From Nitrospira japonica (GTDB lineage: Bacteria > Nitrospirota > Thermodesulfovibrionia > UBA6902), in NCBI GenBank assembly GCA_020723105.1, contig DYJL01000009.1, positions 62,001 through 126,000 of the forward strand: a stretch of 64,000 bases of DNA, in the 5' to 3' direction. The notes beneath the pieces are model-generated. The model was not told the DNA's origin. It made no database searches and saw only the letters and a list, made by a program, of their open reading frames with translations. Below, one piece after another: positions 48,318 to 58,887 of this stretch. The translations under genes were made by a program, and so were the position numbers. Position 1 is the stretch's first letter. Every line of letters starts with the position of its first letter.

Positions 48318-50357
48318 TTAAGTTTTAAGAGGTAGTGTTACGGTAAAGGTAGTGCCCTTGCCAACTTCGCTCTCAACGGTTATGGAGCCGTTCATTTTTT
48401 TGATTATGCTGTAACTGACTGCAAGCCCCAGACCCGTGCCTTTTTCTTTGTTGGTATAGAAAGGATCAAATATCTTGGGTACGTCATCCTTGTGTATGCC
48501 AACTCCTGTATCTTCAAATTGAATGACCATGTTGTCGTCTTTTGCAAAGCTCCTTATAGTAAGCGTACCGCCTTTAGGCATGGAATCAACAGCATTAAGG
48601 GCCAGATTTATAAAAACCTGCGACAGTTGTTTGTCTTCACAAACACATGTAGTATTACATAAGGACGGGGAGAGGTCTTTTATAATAGAAATGCCCTTCG
48701 CCTTTTTATCGAAGTGAATGATATTAACTGAATGCTCGATAATTTCATTTATAAGGCACTCTTTACTCTCCCCAGTAGGCATTTTTATAAAGCCTGAAAG
48801 CTGTTTCAGGATATCAGATATCCTGTTTATATGATAATAAATAGTCTCCAGGTTTTCTTTTTTAAATTCGTCTTCTTCCGCTTCTTTCAGTATCTGCACA
48901 AAAGAGAATATAGATGTCAACGGATTGCCAATCTCATGCGCAATGCCTGCTGAAAGCCTTCCCAGTGATGCCAGTCTCTCCGAATGGATTATCTGCTCTT
49001 CCATGTTTTTCATCTCTGTTATATCCTGTATAAGCCTTATATATCCGGCCACTTCTCCATCCGGCCTTTTCACAGGAGCGTTGGTAATCTGAAAATACTT
49101 TCTCTTTTGTCCGAAGAGATCAGGCATTATTGTTGTATTCATATCTTTGGCATACGTATCAAAAATAACAGAACAATCCGCACATAAATCCTCACATGAA
49201 AGCCCTGTAACTTCACGCCCTGCCATTTCATTAATTTTTTTGTTGGACCATAGAATCTTTCCTTGCCTGTCAATAAGTATAAGTCCGCCGCCAATGGCGC
49301 TGACAATCGTATCAAGTTTTTCCTTTTCGTTTGCAAGTTCGGCTGTTCTTCTTTTGACTTTTGTTTCAAGCTCGACAGCATATTTTTCCAGCTCTTCTTT
49401 CCGTTTTGCGCTTTCTTCTGCCGTTATTCGCCGCTTGTTGAATACAATCAATAAGGCAGACACCAGAGTGGTAGTCACAAAGATGGCGATTATGAGATAA
49501 GAGTACAATTCCATGCTCTGTTTTGTGGCAAGAGTCACTTCAGAGTAGGGCGCAGATACCGCAATTATCCATGAAAGGGTGTCTATATTGGCAGAGGAAA
49601 AGGCAATAATCTTGTCCTCTCCTGATGGGGCAATATACTTTCCGTAATTACCTGCTTTTCCTTCTATAATCCGTTTTTCAAGGTCGAAACTCACATGGCA
49701 TTTGAAACAGGCCTCGTCTGCTTTATAAACATTTCCCCCAACCATTTCAGGCTGGATCGGATGATACAGGAGTGTTCCATTTTTGTTCATCATCCAGGCA
49801 TATCCCCTGGTGCCTGACTGTATATTACCCACAAAATGGCCTGCTATGTCCTCAATCCTTCTGGAGAGAAAAACTATCCCGTTAAATTTATTCTGATTAT
49901 ATACAGGCGATATGACGTAGACATCAGACAGTGTTTCTACAGTGGTAGTTCCGCGAGATTCCATCTTTTCTGCTTTAGCTAATATTTCCGGAATAACAGG
50001 TTTTAAAAATCCTTCAGTCACCTCCGAGAAAATTACCCGGCCCGTACTGTCTATTATTCCAAAAGAGGTCTTGAGGGTTTTCTTCTTCTCAAGGACATCC
50101 TTTATCAATCCATCAATACTGTCCCGATTCCTTAAATCTTTTTTTGACAGCACCTCAGAAATATGAAGTACCCCCTCTTTTATAAAAGAGAAATGTGCCT
50201 TTATATGGTCCGATATAGACTTGGAAAGCAAGAGTTGTTGTTTGTTGAACATCTCTGCCATCTCCATCTGAAGGGATTCCTGGAAGAAGACGCTAAGGGT
50301 GATAAGCGCGGAGACTATAATAATGAGGGTGACTATTATTAACAGATAGCCTTTCAT
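48318..50357 (-). CDS. Membrane histidine kinase with Cache-like sensor containing CXXCH, PAS, HisKA/HATPase
   Basis: KADEACFKCHVSF; LSAGIAHEIGNPLTSIFSFVQIL; GTGLGLAVSYSII. Confidence 0.9.
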   Translation of the reverse strand: MKGYLLIIVTLIIIVSALITLSVFFQESLQMEMAEMFNKQQLLLSKSISDHIKAHFSFIKEGVLHISEVLSKKDLRNRDSIDGLIKDVLEKKKTLKTSFGIIDSTGRVIFSEVTEGFLKPVIPEILAKAEKMESRGTTTVETLSDVYVISPVYNQNKFNGIVFLSRRIEDIAGHFVGNIQSGTRGYAWMMNKNGTLLYHPIQPEMVGGNVYKADEACFKCHVSFDLEKRIIEGKAGNYGKYIAPSGEDKIIAFSSANIDTLSWIIAVSAPYSEVTLATKQSMELYSYLIIAIFVTTTLVSALLIVFNKRRITAEESAKRKEELEKYAVELETKVKRRTAELANEKEKLDTIVSAIGGGLILIDRQGKILWSNKKINEMAGREVTGLSCEDLCADCSVIFDTYAKDMNTTIMPDLFGQKRKYFQITNAPVKRPDGEVAGYIRLIQDITEMKNMEEQIIHSERLASLGRLSAGIAHEIGNPLTSIFSFVQILKEAEEDEFKKENLETIYYHINRISDILKQLSGFIKMPTGESKECLINEIIEHSVNIIHFDKKAKGISIIKDLSPSLCNTTCVCEDKQLSQVFINLALNAVDSMPKGGTLTIRSFAKDDNMVIQFEDTGVGIHKDDVPKIFDPFYTNKEKGTGLGLAVSYSIIKKMNGSITVESEVGKGTTFTVTLPLKT

Positions 50358-50396
50358 AACTACGGCTATTCTACCAAATCAGGCATGATTTATAAC

Positions 50397-50434
50397 ATAA
50401 AGGGAGGGATAACTGTTGTATCCCTCCCTTTATT
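50397..50434 (-). terminator. Intrinsic terminator/hairpin after arrB-like gene
   Basis: AAAGGGAGGGAT aactgttgt ATCCCTCCCTTT. Confidence 0.75.
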
Positions 50435-50445
50435 GAAATTATGTC

Positions 50446-51243
50446 TTAAGCTTTTTTAGCTGCTGCTTTAAAGCTTCTGATGTAAAAGACATTCGGCTGT
50501 GTGCCTTTTTCACCTGACTTCAAGGTCTCGCCCTTGTTATTCTTCAGGTTAACAGCTTTATGCTTCTTAAGAGCCTGGCTTAGCTCACTGTTTGGATCGC
50601 TCTGGTCCCCGAAGATTCTTGCCTTTGCAGGGCATGCCACTACGCAATAAGGCTGTTCACCATTCATAACCCTGTGTTCGCAAAAGATGCACTTTTCTAC
50701 CTTACCCTTTTCACGTACACTTGCATAATCAGAGTGTTTGTAAAGGGTGCGGTGAGGAGGCAAATCACCAGCCTTCTTGGACACCTCAGCGCCTGAAGCA
50801 GTGCATCCCGCAATGACTTCCTTATTGTCTTTGTAGAAGGGATGTACTTCGTCTTCGAAGTCATTGAAGCTTATTACGCTGTACTGTAATCCGGATTTAT
50901 CCGCATCCTCCGTGCTGTAAGGACACGCCCTCTGGCACTGACGGCATCCGATACATCTTTCCATGTTGTGAATTGTCATACCGTTTTCGTGTTTGTGCAT
51001 AGCCTTTGGCGTTACAGGACAAGCCTTCACACATGGCGCATCTGTGCAGTGATTGCAAAGAACAGGCCTTGCTGTAAAATTTACATTGGGGAACTTGCCC
51101 TCTGTTGTCATGACAAAGTCTGCCCAGTTGAATCTCTGCCCCTTGGCCCGGTCCTGAGTATTGTTCTCAGTTTTGCATGCTATTGCACAGGCGCCACAGC
51201 CTACACATTTTTGTAAATCTATAACCATTCCATATTTTGGCAT
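50446..51243 (-). CDS. arrB: 4Fe-4S subunit of molybdopterin oxidoreductase, ArrB-like
   Basis: MVIDLQKCVGCGACAIACKTENNT, CNHCTDAPCVKACPVTPKAMHK, CIGCRQCQRACPY, CIFCEHRVMNGEQPYCVVACP. Confidence 0.75.
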   Translation of the reverse strand: MPKYGMVIDLQKCVGCGACAIACKTENNTQDRAKGQRFNWADFVMTTEGKFPNVNFTARPVLCNHCTDAPCVKACPVTPKAMHKHENGMTIHNMERCIGCRQCQRACPYSTEDADKSGLQYSVISFNDFEDEVHPFYKDNKEVIAGCTASGAEVSKKAGDLPPHRTLYKHSDYASVREKGKVEKCIFCEHRVMNGEQPYCVVACPAKARIFGDQSDPNSELSQALKKHKAVNLKNNKGETLKSGEKGTQPNVFYIRSFKAAAKKA

Positions 51244-51262
51244 TTATTTTATCCTCCTTTCC

Positions 51263-53842
51263 TTAAACCTTTTCGATTCTTACGGCTGTAAAGCCGCCGT
51301 TTCTGCAGTTGCTGCCGGTAAAGCGTTCTGTATCAAAAGGCATAAGATCATTGTTATTGGCGCCCCTCGGCGTCTTGCCGAATTCCTTTGCGGCAACCTT
51401 ACCGTAAGCATAATGACCCTGGCCATAGCACTTTGAAACCGTGCCGGGTCTGACCCCTTCAAAAAGTTTTGCCTTTACAGTGATACTCCCTGTCACAGAG
51501 GTAAGCTTTACCATATCGCCGGTCTTGATGCCAAGTTTTTTACCGTCTTCTGGATTGATTCTTACTACATCATCCCAGCTCTCATCACCGACGTCAACCT
51601 TCTTGAATTCCTGATACCATGGGGTGTTCTGGCTTCTGCCTTCCCTGTTAAGCCTTGACTTGAAGTCAACGAGGATATATGGATATTTAACAGGATCGCC
51701 CCATACTTTCGGCGACTCGTAATGAGGTACGAACACTTCTTCGCCTTTTGCAAGGTAGCCGGCAGCCTCGACTATATCATCAATGCTGGTTTTGTGTTTT
51801 TTGGCATGATCGCCGAGGGCTTTCTTGAGGGTTTCACTATAGAATTCAAACTTAAAGGTCACTGTACCTTCTATTGTTTTCTTTCCGTCTTTTTCAACTT
51901 CCTTGCCGAATTTACCCCAGAGCTTTCTGAACTCATAACCCTCAGAGTTGTAAATTCCCTTTGCCTTAAAGTCTTCCCAGCCATTCAGCTTATCGCCTTT
52001 TAGCGGCTTTTCAGGCTTCCAGACAGGCGCGCTTATGATTTTTGTGGCAATCAGAGCAAAATCTTCCGCATTAGTTGGCATATTGCCTGTTTCCGGATCT
52101 TTGAATGAGTTGTAGTAATTAACCATGTTAGGAAATCCCTTGGCATTCAGCTTTTCAGCAAGCATATACATAATCTCAGTCTCGTCAGCCTTCTCTTCCC
52201 ATAACCTTCCTACTACCGGCTGCTGAATAGAAAGATGGGTATGCAAGTTGCCTTTGTTGCTGACACAGGTCAGTTTCTGTGTTGCATGATGTGCTGCTGG
52301 TAAGACGATATCAGCAAACATAGCTGCCTCAGATGGATTGGTTCCAATGTGAATATAGAAAACCTTTTTCATTGCCTTATCCCATCTGTCAGCGCCGGTA
52401 CATGAAAAATTAAAGTTGGCCCAGTAGCTCATACAAACCTTAATATCATAAGGATCTTCATTAAGGACGGCGGTGGCAACATTGTTTGTGATAACAGAAC
52501 TGCCAGCTTTTCCTTCTGATATCGCAGGGAAAGCCTTTGTGCCTCTCTGGTCTATTTTTTTCTCTTTGCTATATTTCTTTGCTGTTTCATCGAGAAACTC
52601 ATCAATTGCAGGAACTTTTCCTGAAGGAGACTTTGCATGATTTCTTAATGAACCGCCCTCATTCTCGCAGGAACCTAAAAGGCCGTTAAGGGCATGAATC
52701 GCAAATGAGGCATAAGCGCCCCTCGGACTCATAACAGGGCCCGGGCCCATCCACACAGCAACTTTAGGGGCTGCCTTGCCCATAGTTTTTGCTATTCTGA
52801 TAATCTGGTCTTTAGAAATACCGCAAATCTTTTCGGCCCATTCAGGCGTCCGGTCCTTAAGTTCGATGTTCCACCATTTGACAAGTCCATGAGTATGGAT
52901 TTCAGCAAATGCCGCCTCGTCAACGGACTTGCCGGAAACAAACTGGTTCTTGCCATCCTTGAAGTCGCCTACAAACTCTTTGCTCCACATCCCTTCAGTG
53001 AGAATGACGTGGGCGATTGCGGTTGCGAGGGCGCCGTCTTCTCCGGGCTTTACAGGAACCCATTCATGGGATTTTGCCGCTATGGCGCTGAGCCTTGGAT
53101 CTACAGTAATGACTGTGCCATTATCAATAACATCACCGATTTTATTGATTGTATTAGGAACATTTCTGTTGGAACTTAATGGATCGCAGCCCCATACAAC
53201 AAGGCATTTGGTGTTAGCAAGGTCATAATCCCTGTAACCCCAGAAACCTTCAGTATAAAAAGGACCAAACTTTTCGGCTTCAGCGCATATGGCGCTATGT
53301 GAAATAGAATTTGGCGAGCCCAGTATCTTGGGCAGGGTTCCGTAAGCAAGAACCTCTGTCTTATCAGAATACCTTCCTCTTATAAACAGAAACTTATGCG
53401 GTTCATTATTTTTTCTGAGTTCAAGGAGCTTGTCTGCAACCGTATCCAAAGCTTCATCCCATGTAATGGGGACAAATTTGGGATCAACACCTCTTCCCTT
53501 CTCAGTGTTGGTCCTCTTCATCGGAACTTTGACTCTGTCCGGATCATAGAGTTCCTGTAATATTATGTGTCCTCTCGGACATACATACCCGTTGTTGACT
53601 TTGGACAACTGATTGCCCCTTACCTTGACCGCCCTGCCGTTCTGCACAAAAAATTCAGCCGGACACCACTGCGTGCACCCCTGACATGTTGACGGTATCC
53701 ACTTGCCGGCTTCGGTACCGCCGCTTCCGGTCTTATGGTCTTTGCCATTTGCAAAAGCATTCAGCACTATACCGCCATTCATTGCAAGGGCTACGCCCGT
53801 AGCTACACTTGCCTTCAGAAAATCCCTTCTTTTAATTTCCAT
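51263..53842 (-). CDS. arrA: Tat-exported molybdopterin oxidoreductase catalytic subunit, probable respiratory arsenate reductase ArrA
   Basis: RRDFLKASVATG Tat signal; CQGCTQWCPAEFFVQNGRAVKVRGN...YVCPRGH; FIRGRYS; adjacent ars genes. Confidence 0.7.
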   Translation of the reverse strand: MEIKRRDFLKASVATGVALAMNGGIVLNAFANGKDHKTGSGGTEAGKWIPSTCQGCTQWCPAEFFVQNGRAVKVRGNQLSKVNNGYVCPRGHIILQELYDPDRVKVPMKRTNTEKGRGVDPKFVPITWDEALDTVADKLLELRKNNEPHKFLFIRGRYSDKTEVLAYGTLPKILGSPNSISHSAICAEAEKFGPFYTEGFWGYRDYDLANTKCLVVWGCDPLSSNRNVPNTINKIGDVIDNGTVITVDPRLSAIAAKSHEWVPVKPGEDGALATAIAHVILTEGMWSKEFVGDFKDGKNQFVSGKSVDEAAFAEIHTHGLVKWWNIELKDRTPEWAEKICGISKDQIIRIAKTMGKAAPKVAVWMGPGPVMSPRGAYASFAIHALNGLLGSCENEGGSLRNHAKSPSGKVPAIDEFLDETAKKYSKEKKIDQRGTKAFPAISEGKAGSSVITNNVATAVLNEDPYDIKVCMSYWANFNFSCTGADRWDKAMKKVFYIHIGTNPSEAAMFADIVLPAAHHATQKLTCVSNKGNLHTHLSIQQPVVGRLWEEKADETEIMYMLAEKLNAKGFPNMVNYYNSFKDPETGNMPTNAEDFALIATKIISAPVWKPEKPLKGDKLNGWEDFKAKGIYNSEGYEFRKLWGKFGKEVEKDGKKTIEGTVTFKFEFYSETLKKALGDHAKKHKTSIDDIVEAAGYLAKGEEVFVPHYESPKVWGDPVKYPYILVDFKSRLNREGRSQNTPWYQEFKKVDVGDESWDDVVRINPEDGKKLGIKTGDMVKLTSVTGSITVKAKLFEGVRPGTVSKCYGQGHYAYGKVAAKEFGKTPRGANNNDLMPFDTERFTGSNCRNGGFTAVRIEKV

Positions 53843-54437
53843 TACTTCCTCCTTTCAGTAGATGTGACCTATAGTTAGAACCTCGGGTCACAATGATGCT
53901 GAACCAAGTCCAGCTCGACACTTCTGAGCAAGTTTAAACCCAATACTTTTCAAGATTCCCTTTAATCACCCCCTTCTTCAAGAAATAAGTTTGCAATCTT
54001 AAGACAGGTTAAGATAATACACTTACACTTTCTGATAATGCTTTGAAGAAATAATTTGTCCCAGGAACATAATTATAAGGAACGCTTATCTTATCGGCAA
54101 CGGAATTATTTACTTTAGCCTGAGAGCATAAGGGAGCAGTTCGCCAGCCTGCAATACTCGGGAAGCGGTTAGATTTTCTTAGAAGGCAATTGCTTTTTCT
54201 AATAGTGGAAAGCATTTAGTAGATAAGTGCTTTCTTTTTGTTTGTTATCATTAATACCTTTCTGTTTTGATTTCAGTTAAAAGGCAATGCTAACGGTAAA
54301 TATCATACCACAATAATCTTTTTTTTCAAATTGTGCCCGTGAAAAAGTTGCTTTTTCAGTAGCAGTTCCTTTACGCTAAACGAAAAGCATCTTAAAAATA
54401 TCAGTATTTTTGAGACGTAATAACAGGAGGATTTTAC

Positions 54438-54761
54438 ATGTTAACAATAACAGATATAGCCGCAGAAAAAGCAAAAGAAATATTAACTGAAGAAGGGAAG
54501 CCCGAGTGGGGACTGAGGTTTTATACAGCAGGGAGCAGTTGCTGCGGACCTTCATACGGGATAGATATTGTTGAGGAGCCTTCCAAGGGAGATGAGACAA
54601 TCGAAAAAAATGGCCTTAAAGTTTATATTGAAGCTGATACATACAAAAATCTTGCCGGTATGAAGATAGATTACATTCAGGAAGGCGATAACGAAGGGTT
54701 TGTGATTGCCGGAGGCCAGCCTCCATCATGCGGCCCTGGCTGTGGTTCTTCATGTGGTTAA
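54438..54761 (+). CDS. HesB/IscA-like iron-sulfur assembly family protein
   Basis: MLTITDIAAEKAKEIL...GLRFYTAGSSCCGPSYGI; C-terminal CGPGCGSSCG. Confidence 0.8.
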   Translation: MLTITDIAAEKAKEILTEEGKPEWGLRFYTAGSSCCGPSYGIDIVEEPSKGDETIEKNGLKVYIEADTYKNLAGMKIDYIQEGDNEGFVIAGGQPPSCGPGCGSSCG

Positions 54762-54772
54762 CAGTTTAACCT

Positions 54773-55267
54773 CTATAATTCATAAAGAGTTTCATCAATT
54801 TTAGGACGTTGTTTTTTATGGCGTCTGGGCCCTTTATCCTCCATGATAAAGGGCTCTTCCTTTTCCAGTAAATCCCCCATCTCTTCCTCGATTTTTTCAG
54901 GGTCTTCTCCCTGTTCCATGCGGCGCAAGGCCTCTTCCATCCCTGCTCCCATAGAGACCCCGGTTGCTTCTGAGAGTTTTTTCATCAGCCGGGCTGCCTG
55001 ACGCGGGTCCTGCTCATTAATTTTCCCTGCATCATTAGCAAGTATATCCATTGCCTTTTCCATTTTAGCCTCATTAAGATCAGGTATTGCCGCATCTGTT
55101 TCTCCACCTTCTTTCCTGTTAGAAACGGCTGCAAACAAAGACATCCTGCGCTGTAATTTAATATTCTTGCAGCTTGGACAATCCGGAATTTTCCCGGTGT
55201 TGACGGTCCTGGAAAAAAAATTGTAGATGGTGTTGCAGTTACTGCAATAAAATTCGTAAACCGGCAT
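54773..55267 (-). CDS. FmdB-type zinc-ribbon protein (start MPVYEFYC, downstream of ORF-track start)
   Basis: [35 protein letters not shown]. Confidence 0.85.
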   Translation of the reverse strand: MPVYEFYCSNCNTIYNFFSRTVNTGKIPDCPSCKNIKLQRRMSLFAAVSNRKEGGETDAAIPDLNEAKMEKAMDILANDAGKINEQDPRQAARLMKKLSEATGVSMGAGMEEALRRMEQGEDPEKIEEEMGDLLEKEEPFIMEDKGPRRHKKQRPKIDETLYEL

Positions 55268-55280
55268 AGGTTGAAAAAGA

Positions 55281-55365
55281 TGGTGCCGAAGGCGGGACTC
55301 GAACCCGCATGGATTGCTCCACACGCCCCTCAAACGTGCGTGTCTACCAGTTCCACCACTTCGGC
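55281..55365 (-). tRNA. tRNA-Leu(GAG), CCA encoded
   Basis: Reverse complement gccgaagtggtggaactggtagacacgcacgttTGAGgggcgtgtggagcaatccatgcgggttcgagtcccgccttcggcacca; long variable arm. Confidence 0.93.
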
Positions 55366-55528
55366 ATTAATAATACTCAGCCTTGGTAAAATAGAATACC
55401 TTTGCAAGGTAATAACAACGGATATCATTATAAAACACAAGGGGAATTCAATACAACCCTGTAACCTTGAACAAACACATCATTCTCAATTAAGATTATA
55501 CTGACAATAAATCAGAACCGAGGAAAGT

Positions 55529-57244
55529 TTGCCAAAAATTTCAATCCTGCCAGATATATTAATCAACAAAATTGCTGCGGGCGAGGTCATTGAAAGGCCG
55601 GCTTCGGTCCTCAGGGAACTGCTTGACAACTCCATTGATGCAGGTGCAACAAAGATCGATATTGAAATACTCCACGGCGGGAAAAAACTCATTAAGGTAT
55701 CTGACAACGGTTGCGGCATGGACCAGGGCGATGCCGCGCTGTGCTTTGAGAGACATGCAACAAGCAAGATTAAATCTGAAGAGGACCTCTTTGATATATC
55801 CACCCTCGGATTTCGGGGCGAGGCGCTCCCTGCAATAGCCTCGGTTTCAAAAGTTACTCTTATTACCTCCATCGGGGATTCTGCCTCAGGAATAAAAATA
55901 GACCTCGGCGTCAATCAGAAAAAAGAAATATCAGATGCGCCCCCGCTGCAGGGAACGACTATTGAAGTGCGCGATATTTTTTATAACACCCCGGCGAGGA
56001 GAAAATTCCTGAAAAGCACGACAACCGAGCTGGCACATATTATTGAAATGGCAGTGCAAAAGGCATTCGCATATCCCGACATATCATTTTCTCTCACACA
56101 TAACAGCAGCGAAATCTTAAACGTCTCGTCAGCCTCAAATTTAAAAGAGAGGTTTATCCAGCTTTACAGCAATGAGGCTGCTGCGGAGTTTCTCGAAGCA
56201 GAAAAAGAAGGAAGGGCGCTAAAGGTCTACGGTTTTGTCTCGGCCCCTGATTTTGCAAGGACGAGGAGGAGCCACCAGCACATATTCGTAAACAAACGCC
56301 CCGTGAAAAATCCAACTGTCAACCATGCAATATACAGCGCCTACGACAATCTGATACCAAAAGACAGACATCCTGCTTTCTTTCTTTTTATTGATGTTGA
56401 TCCTCAAAAAGTGGATGTCAATGTCCATCCTGCAAAGCGCGAGGTGAGATTTGAAACTCCTGATGAAATTCACAGGACAGTGGAGGCTGCGGTACATGAA
56501 GCCCTGACCCCGCACAGCTCAAAAAGCTATCACGCAGATCAACATGCTGATTTCAGGCCGCAGAGTTATGGTGACTCTCCATTAACCGATAACCCGTTTG
56601 TCAGTGAATCGTTACCAAGCATTTCACATGCATTTCAGACGGATTTTTTTACATCCGGCATTACACATGAGGTCCGTACTTTTTTTCACATTGGAGAGTC
56701 CTTTTTTGCAAAAGTTACAGACAACGGCTTGCTAATCATGGACCAGCACGCCGCTCACGAAAGAGTATTATATGAAAAATTTTTAGCGAACACTTCCATT
56801 GAGACAGCGCCTCTTTTTCTTCCGCTAAGGATAGAACTGCCTGTCAAGGAGTATCACACTATTATCAAACACAAGGAATTTCTTCACGGTCTCGGGCTTG
56901 ATGTGGATGCTTTCGGAGGGAACAGTGTAATTGTACGGGCGCTGCCGGGAGAGCTTTCAAAAGCTGATATGAAAGGGCTTTTGATGGATGTGGCAGCGGG
57001 AATTCTTGAAGAAGAGACCATCGGCATAAAAAGCGATTTAACCGAATCACTTCTGAAAAATATTGCTGCAAGGCTTGCGTGTCATAAATCCGTAAGAGGA
57101 AGCGAGCAGCTTACCAGTGAAGAGCTGTCAAAACTGATGGACGATCTTGGTAAAACAAAAGATCCGGGCCGGTGCCCGCACGGCCGCCCGACAACAATTC
57201 TGCTGTCACTGGCTGAACTTCAAAAGATGTTCAAGAGGAAATGA
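55529..57244 (+). CDS. mutL: DNA mismatch repair protein MutL (TTG start)
   Basis: NKIAAGEVIERPASVLRELLDNSIDAGAT, GFRGEALPAIASVSK, QHAAHERVLYE. Confidence 0.95.
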   Translation: MPKISILPDILINKIAAGEVIERPASVLRELLDNSIDAGATKIDIEILHGGKKLIKVSDNGCGMDQGDAALCFERHATSKIKSEEDLFDISTLGFRGEALPAIASVSKVTLITSIGDSASGIKIDLGVNQKKEISDAPPLQGTTIEVRDIFYNTPARRKFLKSTTTELAHIIEMAVQKAFAYPDISFSLTHNSSEILNVSSASNLKERFIQLYSNEAAAEFLEAEKEGRALKVYGFVSAPDFARTRRSHQHIFVNKRPVKNPTVNHAIYSAYDNLIPKDRHPAFFLFIDVDPQKVDVNVHPAKREVRFETPDEIHRTVEAAVHEALTPHSSKSYHADQHADFRPQSYGDSPLTDNPFVSESLPSISHAFQTDFFTSGITHEVRTFFHIGESFFAKVTDNGLLIMDQHAAHERVLYEKFLANTSIETAPLFLPLRIELPVKEYHTIIKHKEFLHGLGLDVDAFGGNSVIVRALPGELSKADMKGLLMDVAAGILEEETIGIKSDLTESLLKNIAARLACHKSVRGSEQLTSEELSKLMDDLGKTKDPGRCPHGRPTTILLSLAELQKMFKRK

Positions 57245-58176
57245 ATACCGTCATCATTATCCTTGGCCCCACGGCTGCAGGCAAGACAGGCGCATCAATC
57301 CTTCTTGCAAAGGCCTTAAAGACAGAAATCATCAGCGCCGATTCCATGCAGATTTACCGCCACATGGACATAGGCACTGCCAAGCCGTCCCCTGCTGAAT
57401 TAAAAGAGGTCCCCCATCATCTAATAAACATATTGTCACCCGATGAGTCCTTCAGCGCTGGAAAATTTAAGGACAAAGCAACAAAAATCATAAACGCCTT
57501 GCATAGAGAAAATAAAATTCCTTTACTCGTCGGCGGCACTGGACTTTATATAAGGGCCCTTACCAGAGGACTCTTTGAAGGACCCTCTGCTGACTGGCCA
57601 TTGAGGGAAAAATTAAAAAAGGAGGCCGAGGACTTCGGCAAAGAACATCTTCATAAATATCTCAGTTCTATAGACCCGGAAGCTGCAAAGAGAATCAGTC
57701 CTAATGATTTAAGAAGGATCATACGTTCCCTCGAAGTCGCCCTGAAGGAAGAAAAAACAATCTCAGAGCTTCAAGGCGCATCCACAAAGCCGGAACAATA
57801 TAATTTCATCAAGATCGGGCTTATGCGTGAGAGGAAAGAACTCTACCGGTTAATTGATGAACGGGTTGATAAAATGATGCGGGACGGTTTGCTTGAAGAG
57901 ACCGGAAAGCTCCTTAAACTGAATCCTTCATCAACAGCATTGCAGTCCCTCGGCTATAAAGAAATCAGCAGTTATATTGCCGGAGAAACATCCCTTGAAG
58001 ACGCCGTTGCTCTCATAAAAAAGCAGACGAGAAATTACGCAAAGAGGCAGATGACATGGTTTAAAAAAGAACCCGGCATAAACTGGATAGACGTGACAGG
58101 CCTCATGGATTCGCATAAGATTTTTGATAAGGTAATAAATGATATTGAAATTCTAAGGCAATTGATTTACCCTTAA
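57241..58176 (+). CDS. miaA: tRNA dimethylallyltransferase
   Basis: LGPTAAGKTGASILLAKAL, SADSMQIYRHMDIGTAKPS, QTRNYAKRQMTWF. Confidence 0.96.
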   Translation: MNTVIIILGPTAAGKTGASILLAKALKTEIISADSMQIYRHMDIGTAKPSPAELKEVPHHLINILSPDESFSAGKFKDKATKIINALHRENKIPLLVGGTGLYIRALTRGLFEGPSADWPLREKLKKEAEDFGKEHLHKYLSSIDPEAAKRISPNDLRRIIRSLEVALKEEKTISELQGASTKPEQYNFIKIGLMRERKELYRLIDERVDKMMRDGLLEETGKLLKLNPSSTALQSLGYKEISSYIAGETSLEDAVALIKKQTRNYAKRQMTWFKKEPGINWIDVTGLMDSHKIFDKVINDIEILRQLIYP

Positions 58177-58209
58177 AGTGTCTGATAAACCTTCATAAGG
58201 AGACATCCC

Positions 58210-58437
58210 ATGAGCAATGCAGATCATAAACTTCAGGACCAATACCTAAATCATGTAAGAAAAGAGAAGATCCCGGTCACAATATATCTCTTAAACGGGG
58301 CCCGGCTCAGAGGCACCATAAAGGGTTTTGACAAGTTTGTGGTTTTGCTCAAAAATGAAGTCCAGCAGATCATTTATAAACACGCTATATCAAGCATTGT
58401 CCCTGAGAAAGATATTCATCTTGATTTTGAGGGCTGA
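58210..58437 (+). CDS. hfq: RNA chaperone Hfq
   Basis: [52 protein letters not shown]. Confidence 0.97.
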   Translation: MSNADHKLQDQYLNHVRKEKIPVTIYLLNGARLRGTIKGFDKFVVLLKNEVQQIIYKHAISSIVPEKDIHLDFEG

Positions 58438-58443
58438 CCTGGT

Positions 58444-58845
58444 ATGCAAAATAAACCGAGAAATCCCATTTTGACCGTTGATGCAATCATAGAAATCAAC
58501 GGGGGAATACTCCTTATAAAGAGAAAGAATCCTCCTCCGGGCTGGGCTATCCCAGGCGGTTTTGTTGATTATGGAGAGACCCTTGAAGATGCAGCAACCA
58601 GAGAGGCCAAAGAAGAGACCGGCCTCGACATACAATTAGTCAGACAGTTTCATACCTATTCAGCGCCAGGAAGAGATCCAAGACACCATACAGTATCAAC
58701 GATATTCATAGCTAAAGCAGACGGCATGCCGAAAGCAGGGGACGATGCAAAAGAAGTGGGCATATTTACCAGAGACACCCTGCCAGAAAATCTCGCCTTC
58801 GACCATCGGCAGATCCTTGAGGATTATTTCACAGGGAAGTATTAA
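58444..58845 (+). CDS. NUDIX hydrolase
   Basis: [24 protein letters not shown]. Confidence 0.93.
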   Translation: MQNKPRNPILTVDAIIEINGGILLIKRKNPPPGWAIPGGFVDYGETLEDAATREAKEETGLDIQLVRQFHTYSAPGRDPRHHTVSTIFIAKADGMPKAGDDAKEVGIFTRDTLPENLAFDHRQILEDYFTGKY

Positions 58846-58887
58846 TCCGGATAATTTATAACCTGGGCGCAACTCACGTTGTTACGA

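Noticed and set aside
54009-54240. Riboswitch call (glycine- or cobalamin-like fragments)
   Set aside because: Only short resemblance by eye; conserved cores not found; would need an Rfam scan.
55271-55504. [35 protein letters not shown]... and the upstream extension of 54773-55333
   Set aside because: Both read through the tRNA-Leu gene; classic spurious tRNA-derived peptide.
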